NCBI GenBank assembly: GCA_946481465.1
Contig: CAMLOC010000209.1
Span: 1-6,678, forward strand
Origin: an uncultured Shinella sp.
GTDB lineage: Bacteria > Pseudomonadota > Alphaproteobacteria > Rhizobiales > Rhizobiaceae
Direction: 5' to 3'
Length of the DNA: 6,678 bases
Below, one piece after another: positions 1 through 6,678 of this stretch (positions are counted from its first letter, which is position 1; each line of letters opens with the position of its first letter). Made by a program: the position numbers and the translations under genes. The notes below the pieces were generated by a model, which searched no databases, was not told the origin of the DNA, and saw only the letters and a program-made list of their open reading frames with translations.

Positions 1-232
1 TATCGCCGAGGCGCGGCGGGAGGAGGAACGCGGTATTCCCGCGGATTTCGACTTCAGCGCCCTGCCCGGCCTCTCAATCGAACTGCGGCAGAAGCTGGCG
101 GCGGCGCGGCCGTCGAACCTGGCGCAGGCCGCGCGGGTGGACGGCATGACGCCAGCGGCCTTGACGCTTCTCCTCGCCCATCTCAAGCGCGTGCCCGATG
201 GGGCAATGACACAACGGACAGCCCTTGCATGA
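1..232 (+). CDS. mnmG: MnmG (GidA), C-terminal fragment, tRNA uridine-5-carboxymethylaminomethyl modification enzyme
   Basis: The reading frame is open from base 2 to the TGA at 230-232, giving the last 76 residues; the rest lies outside the window to the left. The visible part carries the recognisable C-terminal helical signature of Mnm[15 protein letters not shown], then [25 protein letters not shown] and LLLAHLKR. In the family, MnmG is an FAD- and NADH-using cytosolic enzyme. It works with the GTPase MnmE to build the cmnm5 group on the wobble uridine (U34) of certain tRNAs, and this C-terminal helical domain contacts MnmE. The last 12 or so residues after LAHLKR look like a variable tail. 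The stop codon overlaps the rsmG start as ATGA, so the two are almost certainly co-transcribed and translationally coupled. The identification is strong from motif and context; catalytic and FAD-binding residues cannot be checked here. Confidence 0.95.
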   Translation, partial: IAEARREEERGIPADFDFSALPGLSIELRQKLAAARPSNLAQAARVDGMTPAALTLLLAHLKRVPDGAMTQRTALA

Positions 233-864
233 CCCTTCTGCCCCGTGAATTTGCCGGTTTGAATGTTTCACGTGAAACCGAGGACAGGCTGAACGCCTTC
301 GTTGCGCTCTTTCAGAAATGGGCGAAGACCATCAATCTCGTCGCTCCCTCGACATTGGCGGAAGTGTGGAACCGCCATATCGTCGATAGCGTGCAGATTT
401 ATGCCTTGTGTCCGGGGCCGCGAATCTGGGTCGATCTCGGCAGCGGCGGAGGTTTTCCCGGCATTGTCACCGGCATCCTGTTGGCCGGCGTGGGAGACGG
501 ATGGCTTTATCTCGTTGAAAGCAACAACAAGAAGGCCGCCTTCCTGCGAACTGCCATCCTGGAAACGGGCGCGCGCGCCTCGGTTCATGCGATTCGCATC
601 GAGGAGGCACCAGCGGCGATCCCGCATTGCGATGCGATATCGGCCCGGGCGCTGGCGGATCTGGACCTACTGATGGAATTTGGGCGGCCATGGGCCGACC
701 GTAACCCGGATCTCAGGTTTTTCCTCCACAAAGGCCGGGATTATCAGCGCGAGGTCGAGAAAGCGCATGGAAGGTGGGGATTCGATCTGGTAAAACATGC
801 CAGTGTCGTCGAGCCGGATTCCGTGGTGCTCGAACTTTCGAAGCTTTCGCGAAAACATGAGTGA
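229..864 (+). CDS. rsmG: RsmG (GidB), 16S rRNA (guanine-527-N7) methyltransferase
   Basis: This complete 211-residue protein matches the family's usual length of about 205-240. RsmG is a cytosolic SAM-dependent methyltransferase that makes m7G527 in 16S rRNA; its loss gives low-level streptomycin resistance in several bacteria. The N-terminal helical part has the family pattern [11 protein letters not shown] (28-38) followed by WNRHIVDS (47-54). The SAM-binding glycine loop is [13 protein letters not shown] (68-80). A second cofactor-contact segment, [12 protein letters not shown], follows, then [11 protein letters not shown] and a C-terminal [10 protein letters not shown] segment. The ATG at 229 is chosen because it overlaps the mnmG stop by four bases; no strong Shine-Dalgarno precedes it, so translation is probably coupled to mnmG. 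The end overlaps the proposed parA start by 8 bases. Codons 12-17 (NVSRET) double as a parS site, described separately. No missing key residue was noticed. Confidence 0.97.
   Translation: MTLLPREFAGLNVSRETEDRLNAFVALFQKWAKTINLVAPSTLAEVWNRHIVDSVQIYALCPGPRIWVDLGSGGGFPGIVTGILLAGVGDGWLYLVESNNKKAAFLRTAILETGARASVHAIRIEEAPAAIPHCDAISARALADLDLLMEFGRPWADRNPDLRFFLHKGRDYQREVEKAHGRWGFDLVKHASVVEPDSVVLELSKLSRKHE
264..279. other. parS: parS centromere site (ParB binding), inside rsmG codons 12-17
   Basis: The 16 bases TGTTTCACGTGAAACC match the widely conserved bacterial chromosomal parS consensus TGTTTCACGTGAAACA at 15 of 16 positions; only the last base differs. Bases 265-278 form a perfect 14-base palindrome centred on CACGTG. 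The site lies within the rsmG coding sequence and is read there as N12 to T17 (NVSRET), about 590 bases upstream of parA and 1.4 kb upstream of parB, whose product should bind it. In the family, ParB loads at parS as a clamp, spreads along DNA using CTP, and is moved by ParA. I looked for further CACGTG-centred sites in the window and saw none. Other chromosomal copies probably exist outside it. Binding is inferred from sequence, not shown. Confidence 0.93.
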
Positions 865-1672
865 TTGGCGAATGTCCATGGCAGGCGAAAAGAACCGGAT
901 CATCACCATCGCAAACCAGAAGGGTGGCGTCGGCAAGACGACGACGGCCATCAATCTTGCCACCGCGCTCGCCGCGATCGGTGAGCGTGTGCTGATCGTT
1001 GACCTCGATCCCCAGGGCAATGCCAGTACGGGCCTTGGCATCGACCGTCGCAATCGCGCGCTATCGTCCTATGACCTCCTGATCGGTAGTCATGGCGTTG
1101 CCGAAACGGTTTTGCAGACCGCGGTCCCCAACCTGTCGATCATCCCGTCGACCATGGATCTTCTCGGTATCGAAATGGAGATCGCGCAGCAGAACGACCG
1201 CGTCTTTCGCCTGCGACGGGCGCTCGCCTCGGCGGAAGCGCTCTCTTACTCTTACGTGCTCGTCGATTGCCCGCCGTCCTTCAACCTCCTGACCATGAAC
1301 GCGCTTGCCGCGGCGCATTCCGTGCTGGTGCCCCTGCAGTGCGAGTTCTTCGCGCTCGAAGGCCTCAGCCAGTTGCTGGAGACGGTGGATCAGGTGCGGC
1401 GGACCGTCAATCCGTATCTCGATATCCAGGGCATCGTGCTGACCATGTTCGACTCGCGCAACAATCTTGCGCAGCAGGTCGTCAACGATGTGCGCACGCA
1501 TCTCGGCGAAAAGGTCTATCATACGCTCATTCCGCGCAATGTCCGCGTGTCCGAAGCGCCGTCCTACGGCAAGCCGGCCATTCTCTACGATCTCAAATGC
1601 GCCGGAAGCCAGGCCTATCTCCAGCTCGCCTCCGAGGTGATCCAGCGTGAAAGGCAGCGTCGGGCTGCCTGA
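857..1672 (+). CDS. parA: ParA, chromosome-partitioning Walker-type ATPase
   Basis: ParA drives segregation of the origin region. Its ATP-bound dimer coats the nucleoid without sequence specificity, and ParB-parS complexes trigger ATP hydrolysis and follow the retreating ParA. The protein shows the deviant Walker A motif KGGVGKTT (22-29, with signature lysine K22 and K27), Walker A' [11 protein letters not shown] (45-55) and Walker B VLVDCPPS (134-141). The conserved C-terminal stretch [19 protein letters not shown] follows. There is no N-terminal helix-turn-helix domain, so it is the short chromosomal type, not a plasmid RepA or P1-type ParA. With ATG 857 the length is 271 residues, and the start overlaps the rsmG stop by 8 bases. 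ATG 872 (266 residues) and ATG 878 (264 residues) are equally credible; 878 would leave an N-terminus of MAGEKNRI, close to the usual family length. None has a strong Shine-Dalgarno. An ATG at 797 is rejected because it would lie deep in rsmG. parB follows after 24 bases. Confidence 0.96.
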   Translation: MSDWRMSMAGEKNRIITIANQKGGVGKTTTAINLATALAAIGERVLIVDLDPQGNASTGLGIDRRNRALSSYDLLIGSHGVAETVLQTAVPNLSIIPSTMDLLGIEMEIAQQNDRVFRLRRALASAEALSYSYVLVDCPPSFNLLTMNALAAAHSVLVPLQCEFFALEGLSQLLETVDQVRRTVNPYLDIQGIVLTMFDSRNNLAQQVVNDVRTHLGEKVYHTLIPRNVRVSEAPSYGKPAILYDLKCAGSQAYLQLASEVIQRERQRRAA

Positions 1673-1696
1673 TTTCCGTATCCGTGAGTAGAACCG

Positions 1697-2587
1697 ATGA
1701 ATGAAGACAACTCGAAGCGGCGTCTTGGCCGCGGCCTTGCCGCCCTGATCGGTGAAATGGACCAATTGCCCGCAGCCGATGTGGGTGAGCGGCCCTCGGT
1801 CAATCCCGATCGCCTCGTCCCGATCGAGTTCGTCGGGCGCAATCCACGCAATCCGCGGCGCTATTTCGATGAATCGGAATTGCAGGATCTGGCGTCCTCG
1901 ATCCGCCAGCACGGTATCGTGCAGCCGGTCGTCGTTCGTACCACGGCGGACAATCGCTACGAGATCATCGCCGGCGAGCGCCGTTGGCGCGCGGCGCAGC
2001 TTGCCGGGCTGACCGATATCCCGGTCATCATCCGGGATGTGGACGACCGGACAGCACTCGAGATAGCTATCGTGGAGAACGTCCAGCGCTCCGATCTCAA
2101 CCCGCTGGAAGAGGCGATGGGCTATGAGCTGCTGATCGCCGACCACGGCTACACGCAGAACGACCTCGGTGAGATCATCGGCAAGAGCCGCAGCCATGTG
2201 GCCAACAGCCTTCGCCTGCTGAAACTGCCGGAGCCGGTGCGCGACATGCTGGCCTCCGGTTCGCTTTCGGCCGGCCATGCCCGGGCGCTCATTCCCACTT
2301 CAGACCCCATCGCGCTGGCAAAGACCGTCGTGGCGAAGGGCATGTCGGTGCGGGACGCGGAGCGCCTGGCGCAGAACGACATCAAGGCGCAGGGCGATCC
2401 CAACCACAGCCAGGCGCCGCGCAAGGATGAAAAGGACGCCGACACGCTGGCGCTGGAGCGCACGCTTTCGGACGTGCTCGGCCTCGATGTGACCGTCAAT
2501 CACAAGGGAAGCGGCGGCCAGCTGCGGATCGCCTACAAGACCCTGGAACAGCTCGAGGAAATCTGCCGGCTTCTCGAGCGGCGGTAA
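1697..2587 (+). CDS. parB: ParB, chromosome-partitioning CTPase and parS-binding protein
   Basis: This complete 296-residue protein has the standard ParB layout. The N-terminal ParA-stimulating motif is LGRGLAALIG (10-19). The CTP-binding fold has NPRNPRRYF (49-57), the phosphate-contact motif GERRWRAA (93-100) and ENVQRSDLNPLEEA (127-140). The parS-recognising helix-turn-helix lies about 152-177 (YTQNDLGEIIGKSRSHVANS). A charged linker around 225-250 (lysine, aspartate and glutamate rich) leads to the C-terminal dimerisation segment ending LEQLEEICRLLERR. ParB binds parS (a site lies in rsmG upstream), closes as a CTP clamp, spreads, recruits the SMC condensin and activates ParA. The ATG at 1697 sits 24 bases after the parA stop, with a weak GTGAG ribosome-binding sequence about 8 bases ahead; the two genes form one operon. 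The gene ends 15 bases before the stop codon of the convergent holA. Confidence 0.97.
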   Translation: MNEDNSKRRLGRGLAALIGEMDQLPAADVGERPSVNPDRLVPIEFVGRNPRNPRRYFDESELQDLASSIRQHGIVQPVVVRTTADNRYEIIAGERRWRAAQLAGLTDIPVIIRDVDDRTALEIAIVENVQRSDLNPLEEAMGYELLIADHGYTQNDLGEIIGKSRSHVANSLRLLKLPEPVRDMLASGSLSAGHARALIPTSDPIALAKTVVAKGMSVRDAERLAQNDIKAQGDPNHSQAPRKDEKDADTLALERTLSDVLGLDVTVNHKGSGGQLRIAYKTLEQLEEICRLLERR

Positions 2588-2602
2588 TATCCTTAGCCGG
2601 AT

Positions 2603-3637
2603 TCAGCGACGGGCGGATTGCAGCACGGTCGCCAGCATCGTCTGCATGGCGATCGTATCCTCCAGCGCCGGCCGCTGCCGGCTTTGCAGGATGGCGGCTT
2701 GCAGGCGCTGGGTTTCCCGGCGGATCGCCGGGCTCGTCCATGTTTTCAGCGCGTTCTCGACGATCGGCTTGCGGCGGAAATGCAGATGGCGGCCGAGCGT
2801 CGCCATGGCCTGGCCGGCCGGCGCCCGTTTCTCATCCATTTCCGCGCGCATCAGCTCCAGAAGCTGGAACTGTCGCAGGCATCCCTGCAGGACGAGGAAG
2901 ACCGGCGTCTTGGACGAGACGATCTTCTGGATGGCGTGCAGGAAGCCCTCCTTGTCACCCTTGAGGATGGCGTCTATGGCGTCGTCCGTCGAGATCGCGC
3001 TGGCATCGCCGACGATTTCCTCGACGTCCTGCTCCTCGATCATCTCTTTGCCGCGGCAATAGAGCGCGAGCTTGCGCACCTCGTTGCGCGAGGCGAGCCG
3101 GTCGCCGCCGATGGTCTCCATCAGGCGCGCGCGGGCCGTGGGCGAAATGCGAAGGCCCTCGGATGCGAGCTCCTGGTCGATGAGCGCCTGCAGCGCGCGT
3201 CCGTCGTCCGCATAGCAGGCGATGGCGACGGCAGCGGCGCTGGATTCGGCCGTCTTGCGCAGTGCGGCGCCCTTCTTCAGGTCGCCCGCCTCGATAATCA
3301 GGGTGGAAGGCCCTGCCGGCATCTTCGCGAGAATGTCCAAGGCGTCGGAAACACCCTTTTCGCTGCCGGCATTGCGGATCCAGACGAGGCGGTCGCCACC
3401 GAAGAGGCCGATCGCGTTCATCTCGTCGATCAGCCGCCCCGGCTGGCCGCCGATCTCGCCGGCGTCGAGCTTGACCACGGAAAACGCGTCGTTCAGATCC
3501 ACGCCGCTGACTGCGGCAAGCGCGGCGGCGCGCTCGGAGACGAGGCCCCTGTCGGGGCCATAGATCAGGAAAAGCCGCACGGGTAGCGGCTTTCGCTTCA
3601 GGAACCCGTCGAACTCGTGCGACTTGACTTCGGCCAT
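2603..3637 (-). CDS. holA: HolA, DNA polymerase III delta subunit (clamp loader)
   Basis: This 344-residue protein matches the usual length of bacterial delta subunits (about 340). Delta is the wrench of the clamp loader: it binds the beta sliding clamp and opens it so that the delta', tau and gamma subunits can load it on primed DNA. The N-terminal AAA-like domain opens with FLIYGPDRGLVSERA (23-37). This aligns with the degenerate nucleotide-binding loop of the family, which lacks a working Walker A, as expected for delta. Further family marks are the GLFGGDRLVWIRNA segment, the LIIEAGDLKKGAALRK segment, the GDRLASRNEVRKLALY helix and the C-terminal collar region with FLVLQGCLRQFQLL. The start ATG (complement of 3635-3637) lies 7 bases after the lptE stop with no clear Shine-Dalgarno and directly after a hairpin, suggesting coupling to lptE. 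Overall similarity between delta proteins is low, so the call rests on these segments plus the well-known leuS-lptE-holA neighbourhood. Confidence 0.93.
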   Translation of the reverse strand: MAEVKSHEFDGFLKRKPLPVRLFLIYGPDRGLVSERAAALAAVSGVDLNDAFSVVKLDAGEIGGQPGRLIDEMNAIGLFGGDRLVWIRNAGSEKGVSDALDILAKMPAGPSTLIIEAGDLKKGAALRKTAESSAAAVAIACYADDGRALQALIDQELASEGLRISPTARARLMETIGGDRLASRNEVRKLALYCRGKEMIEEQDVEEIVGDASAISTDDAIDAILKGDKEGFLHAIQKIVSSKTPVFLVLQGCLRQFQLLELMRAEMDEKRAPAGQAMATLGRHLHFRRKPIVENALKTWTSPAIRRETQRLQAAILQSRQRPALEDTIAMQTMLATVLQSARR

Positions 3638-3638
3638 A

Positions 3639-3655
3639 GCCGGCTCAGCGCCGGC
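3639..3655. repeat. Inverted repeat (hairpin) at the lptE-holA junction
   Basis: GCCGGC at 3639-3644 and GCCGGC at 3650-3655 flank a five-base loop. In the minus-strand transcript this gives a six-pair, all G-C stem, extendable by one G-U pair. The lptE stop codon UGA falls at the end of the loop, and the 3' arm ends one base before the holA AUG. It therefore occupies the place where a holA ribosome-binding site would be. There is no U-run after it (the next bases are AUGGCC), so it is not an intrinsic terminator. A role in translational coupling is inference. Confidence 0.6.
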
Positions 3656-4169
3656 CGAGCGCCGACGCGACGTCCGCGCGGATCAACTCTGCCAGCTCGC
3701 GGGCACCACGGTTTTCGGCATCCCGGACGGCGCGCAGCTTGGCGAACTCCTGCACGGGATAATCGACGAGAGCGACCGCCGAGCGCTTGCCGGAGGCCAA
3801 TGTTTCGCCGGAGTCCGTCTGCACGAGATTGTAGTCGGCAGAAACGACGATACGGCCTGCGAGAGGGATGTCGTCGCGCACGTCGAGCAGCACGCCGATC
3901 TGGCGGACCGTCACGTTGAGCTCAAGGTGATAGAGCGCGCTCTGCGTCTCGCCGGCGCCGCCGGAGAAGAGGAAGATCAGGTCGTTGCGGACCTGTTGTT
4001 CCACGCGGTCATCGGCCTTCGAGATGGCGACGGCGGCGAGCTTGCCCTGCGTGCCGGCGGGCGTTGAATAGAGCGGCCGCACCTGGCAGCCGGCGATGAC
4101 GCCGAGGATGGCGATGCCGGCAAAGGCCTTGGCGAACCGGGAGAGACCGCTTCCGTCAGACAACAACAT
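3645..4169 (-). CDS. lptE: LptE, LPS-assembly outer-membrane lipoprotein
   Basis: This 174-residue protein has a lipoprotein signal peptide: a short N-region with R11 and K14, a hydrophobic core [13 protein letters not shown], and a lipobox VIAGC with the lipidated cysteine at C28. The residue after it is glutamine, not aspartate, which fits sorting to the outer membrane. The mature part begins CQVRPLYST, typical of alphaproteobacterial LptE, and continues with beta-rich sequence ([33 protein letters not shown]) and a C-terminal helix ending [11 protein letters not shown]. In the family, LptE plugs the LptD barrel and helps deliver lipopolysaccharide to the outer leaflet. The gene sits between leuS and holA, as in many proteobacteria; its start lies 14 bases inside the end of leuS, and it is preceded by a good Shine-Dalgarno. 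LptE sequences diverge strongly, so the name rests on lipobox, size, mature N-terminus and position. Confidence 0.9.
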   Translation of the reverse strand: MLLSDGSGLSRFAKAFAGIAILGVIAGCQVRPLYSTPAGTQGKLAAVAISKADDRVEQQVRNDLIFLFSGGAGETQSALYHLELNVTVRQIGVLLDVRDDIPLAGRIVVSADYNLVQTDSGETLASGKRSAVALVDYPVQEFAKLRAVRDAENRGARELAELIRADVASALGRR

Positions 4170-6678
4170 TCACGATCCTCTGCGGTACGACGATGATCTT
4201 CTTGGGTTGCTGGCCGGCAAGCGCGGCCTGGACGGCTTCGAGCGCCAGAACGGCCGCCTGGACGGCAGTCTGGTCCGCATCGCGGGCGATTGTCAAATCC
4301 GCGCGCTTCTTGCCGTTGATCTGCACCGGCAGGGTGACTTCGTCGTCGGCGACGAGGCGGTCTTCGTAGGAGGGCCACGGGGTCATCGCGACGAGGCCCT
4401 CCCCGCCGATCTCGCGCCAGCACTCTTCCGCAAGATGCGGCGTCATGGGGGCGACGATGCGGATCAGGATGCCGGCAGCCTCACGCAGGGCGGCGGTGAG
4501 GTCGGCCGAAGCCTTGCCGGCGGCAACGGCCGTCAGCGGTGCGGCGAGCGCATTGACGAATTCGTAGATGCGGGCGACGGCCTTGTTGAAGGCAAGCTTG
4601 TCGTAGTCGGCCTGCACGGCCTTCAGTGTCTTGTGGGCGGCCTGCGAGACGGCGAGGGCCTCGCCCTCCGTGCCCGGGCGGCCCTGTGCGGCTTTCAGCG
4701 CCGGGGCAGCCTCGGAAAGGAGGCGCCAGACGCGCTGCACGAAGCGGTGCGCGCCTTCGACGCCGGCTTCCGACCAGATGACATCACGGTCCGGTGGAGA
4801 ATCGGAGAGCACGAAGAAGCGGGCGGTATCGGCGCCGTAGGAGGCGATGATGTCGTCGGGATCGACGACGTTCTTCTTCGACTTCGACATTTTCTCGATC
4901 GAGCCGATAGCGATTTCTTCGCCGGATTCGAGATGAGTCGCGCGGCGCTTGCCGTTTTCCTCCTCGATGCGGATCTCGGCGGGGGTCACCCATTCGCGCT
5001 TGCCGTCGACGGTGCGGCTGTAGGTTTCGTGCACCACCATGCCCTGGGTGAAGAGGCCCTTGAAGGGCTCCTTCACGTCCACATGTCCGGTTGCCTGCAT
5101 GGCGCGGGTGAAGAAGCGTGAATAGAGCAGGTGCAGGATCGCGTGCTCGATGCCGCCGATATACTGGTCGACCGGCAGCCAGGCATTGGCCGCGGCCGGG
5201 TCCGTCGGGTCGTTCTCCCATGGGGCGGTGAAGCGGGTGAAATACCAGGACGAATCGACGAAGGTGTCCATCGTGTCCGTCTCGCGGCGGGCGTCCTTGC
5301 CGCAATGCGGGCAGGCGACGTGGCGCCAGGTCGGATGGCGGTCGAGCGGGTTGCCCGGCTTGTCGAAGGTGACGTCGTCGGGCAGCTTGACCGGCAGGTC
5401 GGCCTTCGGCACGGGCACGACGCCGCAATCCTCGCAATGGATGACCGGAATGGGGCAGCCCCAGTAGCGCTGGCGCGAAATGCCCCAGTCGCGCAGGCGG
5501 AAGTTCACCTTGCGCTCGCCCTGCGGAGCGTTGCCGAGCGTGGCGGCGGACAGGCGCCTTGCCACCTCTTCGAAGGCGGCATCGGTGCCGAGGCCGTCGA
5601 GGAAGCGGGAATTGATCATCACGCCGTCGCCGACATAGGCTTCGTCGGCGATCGCGAACGTTGCGGCGTCACCGTCCTCGGGCATGACGACGGGCACGAC
5701 CGGCAGGCCGTATTTGCGGGCGAAATCGAGGTCGCGCTGGTCGCCGGAGGGGCAGCCAAAGATGGCGCCCGTGCCATAGTCCATCAGAACGAAGTTGGCG
5801 ATGTAGACCGGGAGTTCCCAATTCGCATCGAAGGGATGGCGGACGCGGATGCCGGTGTCCATGCCCTTCTTCTCGGCCGTTTCCAGCGCGGCGAGCGAGG
5901 TGCCGGCGCGGCGGCATTCCTCGGCGAAGGCCATGATTTCAGGGTTCTTCGCGGCAGCGTCCCTGGCCAGCGGATGATCGGCGGAAATGGCGAGGAAAGA
6001 CGCGCCGAACAGGGTATCGGGCCGGGTCGTGTAGACGGTAACGTCCTTTTCGGCGGTGAGGCCGGCGCTTTCGCAAACCTCCCAGCGCACCAGCATGCCC
6101 TCGGAACGGCCGATCCAGTTCTTCTGCATCAGCCGGACCTTTTCCGGCCACTGGTCGAGCGTTTCCAGCGAATCGAGCAGATCCTGGCTGAAATCGGTGA
6201 TGCGGAAGAACCATTGCGTCAGCTCGCGCTGCTCGACGAGCGCGCCGGAGCGCCAGCCGCGGCCGTCGATGACCTGCTCGTTGGCAAGGACGGTATGGTC
6301 GACCGGGTCCCAGTTCACCTTGGACTGCTTGCGGTAGACGAGGCCCTTCTCCAGGAAGTCGAGGAAGAGATGCTGCTGGCGCTGGTAATATTCGACGTCG
6401 CAGGTGGCGAATTCACGCGACCAGTCCAGCGACAGGCCCATGGACTTGAGCTGGTTGCGCATGGTCGCGATATTGTCGTAGGTCCAGCCCTTCGGATGCA
6501 CCTTGTTCTGCATGGCGGCGTTTTCGGCGGGCATGCCGAAGGCATCCCAGCCCATCGGGTGCAGCACATTGAAGCCGCGGGCGCGCTTGTAGCGCGCGAC
6601 CACGTCGCCCATCGCATAGTTGCGCACATGGCCCATATGGATGCGGCCCGACGGATAGGGGAACATCTCGAGGACGTA
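4156..6678 (-). CDS. leuS: LeuS, leucyl-tRNA synthetase, N-terminus beyond the window
   Basis: The frame is open to the right edge ([13 protein letters not shown]...), giving the last 840 residues of an enzyme normally about 860-880 long; only some 35-40 residues are missing. The methionine encoded at 6664-6666 is internal, not the start. Leucyl-tRNA synthetase charges tRNA-Leu with leucine in the cytosol and hydrolyses mischarged products. Counting from the first visible residue, the class I signature HMGH is at 14-17. The CP1 editing domain has TTRPDT (217-222) and DQRD (313-316). A zinc-ribbon-like pair CEDC (415-418) and CPHC (456-459) follows, then [13 protein letters not shown]. The leucine-specific region leads to KMSKS (596-600), the anticodon-binding domain begins about 640, and the C-terminal domain ends [14 protein letters not shown]. 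All catalytic motifs are intact. It is the first visible gene of a leuS-lptE-holA operon; any promoter lies outside the window. Confidence 0.98.
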   Translation of the reverse strand, partial: YVLEMFPYPSGRIHMGHVRNYAMGDVVARYKRARGFNVLHPMGWDAFGMPAENAAMQNKVHPKGWTYDNIATMRNQLKSMGLSLDWSREFATCDVEYYQRQQHLFLDFLEKGLVYRKQSKVNWDPVDHTVLANEQVIDGRGWRSGALVEQRELTQWFFRITDFSQDLLDSLETLDQWPEKVRLMQKNWIGRSEGMLVRWEVCESAGLTAEKDVTVYTTRPDTLFGASFLAISADHPLARDAAAKNPEIMAFAEECRRAGTSLAALETAEKKGMDTGIRVRHPFDANWELPVYIANFVLMDYGTGAIFGCPSGDQRDLDFARKYGLPVVPVVMPEDGDAATFAIADEAYVGDGVMINSRFLDGLGTDAAFEEVARRLSAATLGNAPQGERKVNFRLRDWGISRQRYWGCPIPVIHCEDCGVVPVPKADLPVKLPDDVTFDKPGNPLDRHPTWRHVACPHCGKDARRETDTMDTFVDSSWYFTRFTAPWENDPTDPAAANAWLPVDQYIGGIEHAILHLLYSRFFTRAMQATGHVDVKEPFKGLFTQGMVVHETYSRTVDGKREWVTPAEIRIEEENGKRRATHLESGEEIAIGSIEKMSKSKKNVVDPDDIIASYGADTARFFVLSDSPPDRDVIWSEAGVEGAHRFVQRVWRLLSEAAPALKAAQGRPGTEGEALAVSQAAHKTLKAVQADYDKLAFNKAVARIYEFVNALAAPLTAVAAGKASADLTAALREAAGILIRIVAPMTPHLAEECWREIGGEGLVAMTPWPSYEDRLVADDEVTLPVQINGKKRADLTIARDADQTAVQAAVLALEAVQAALAGQQPKKIIVVPQRIVNVVV
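4176..4181 (-). promoter_or_regulatory. Ribosome-binding site of lptE
   Basis: On the minus strand AGAGGA stands 6 bases before the lptE ATG and lies within the last codons of leuS. It is the clearest Shine-Dalgarno I noticed among the gene starts in the window. It supports the start at 4169 despite the 14-base overlap with leuS, and suggests that lptE can be initiated independently as well as by coupling. Confidence 0.65.

Noticed and set aside
845..854. Possible second parS at TTTCGCGAAA
   Set aside because: It lacks the central CACGTG core and matches the 16-base consensus poorly; it is noted only as part of the palindrome cluster.
797..856. Upstream extension of parA to an ATG at 797
   Set aside because: It would overlap rsmG by 68 bases, and the added 20 residues ([10 protein letters not shown]...) are just the rsmG end read in another frame; ParA homologues start close to the Walker A motif.
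1061..2278. 405-codon open frame on the minus strand opposite parA and parB
   Set aside because: It spans two clearly real genes antisense, has no recognisable motif and mirrors their codon bias; long antisense frames are expected in GC-rich DNA.
2618..3586. 322-codon plus-strand frame opposite holA
   Set aside because: It is the antisense shadow of holA, with a low-complexity composition rich in Arg, Ala, Asp and Leu and no family resemblance.
3639..3655. Hairpin at the lptE-holA junction as an intrinsic terminator
   Set aside because: No U-run follows on the minus strand, and the holA coding sequence begins one base later, so termination there is unlikely.
4096..5121. 341-codon plus-strand frame opposite the leuS 3' part and lptE start
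   Set aside because: It is an antisense shadow; composition rich in Gly, Asp and His comes from complementing the leuS codons, and it has no plausible start context.
6664..6666. ATG at 6666 as the start of leuS
   Set aside because: The frame continues to the window edge as YVLE before MFPYPSG, which in the family is internal, so the true start is outside the window.

Overview
This window is a GC-rich, tightly packed bacterial chromosomal segment. It looks like an alphaproteobacterium of the order Hyphomicrobiales (Rhizobiales), most likely Rhizobiaceae (Rhizobium, Agrobacterium, Ensifer or Shinella type). The order mnmG-rsmG-parA-parB, meeting a leuS-lptE-holA block from the opposite side, is the arrangement I know from rhizobial chromosomes near the replication origin. 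The protein sequences (for example the ParA core and the LeuRS stretch around its editing site) also have a rhizobial flavour. The genus is an inference; no search was run.

Plus strand, left to right. Bases 1-232 hold the C-terminal end of MnmG (tRNA wobble-uridine modification). It overlaps rsmG (16S rRNA G527 methyltransferase) by four bases. rsmG runs straight into parA (segregation ATPase), and parB (CTP-dependent centromere-binding clamp) follows after 24 bases. A near-perfect parS site, the binding sequence for ParB, lies inside the fifth dozen bases of rsmG coding sequence (264-279). The protein machine and its DNA target are therefore within about 2.3 kb of each other.

Minus strand, read right to left. 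leuS (leucyl-tRNA synthetase) enters from the right edge and lacks its N-terminus. Its 3' end overlaps lptE (LPS-assembly outer-membrane lipoprotein) by 14 bases, and holA (DNA polymerase III delta subunit, clamp loader) follows after 7 bases. A GC-rich hairpin sits at the lptE/holA junction. The two operons converge between 2588 and 2602 with 15 bases between stop codons and no clear intrinsic terminator.

All six genes and gene parts are core housekeeping functions. There is no sign of mobile DNA, CRISPR, tRNA or rRNA genes, or horizontal transfer, and no gene-free stretch over 300 bases. I found no undescribed system. The points worth a second look are the parS site embedded in rsmG codons, the junction hairpin before holA, the ambiguous parA start with its palindromic approach, and a substituted residue in the LeuRS editing motif.
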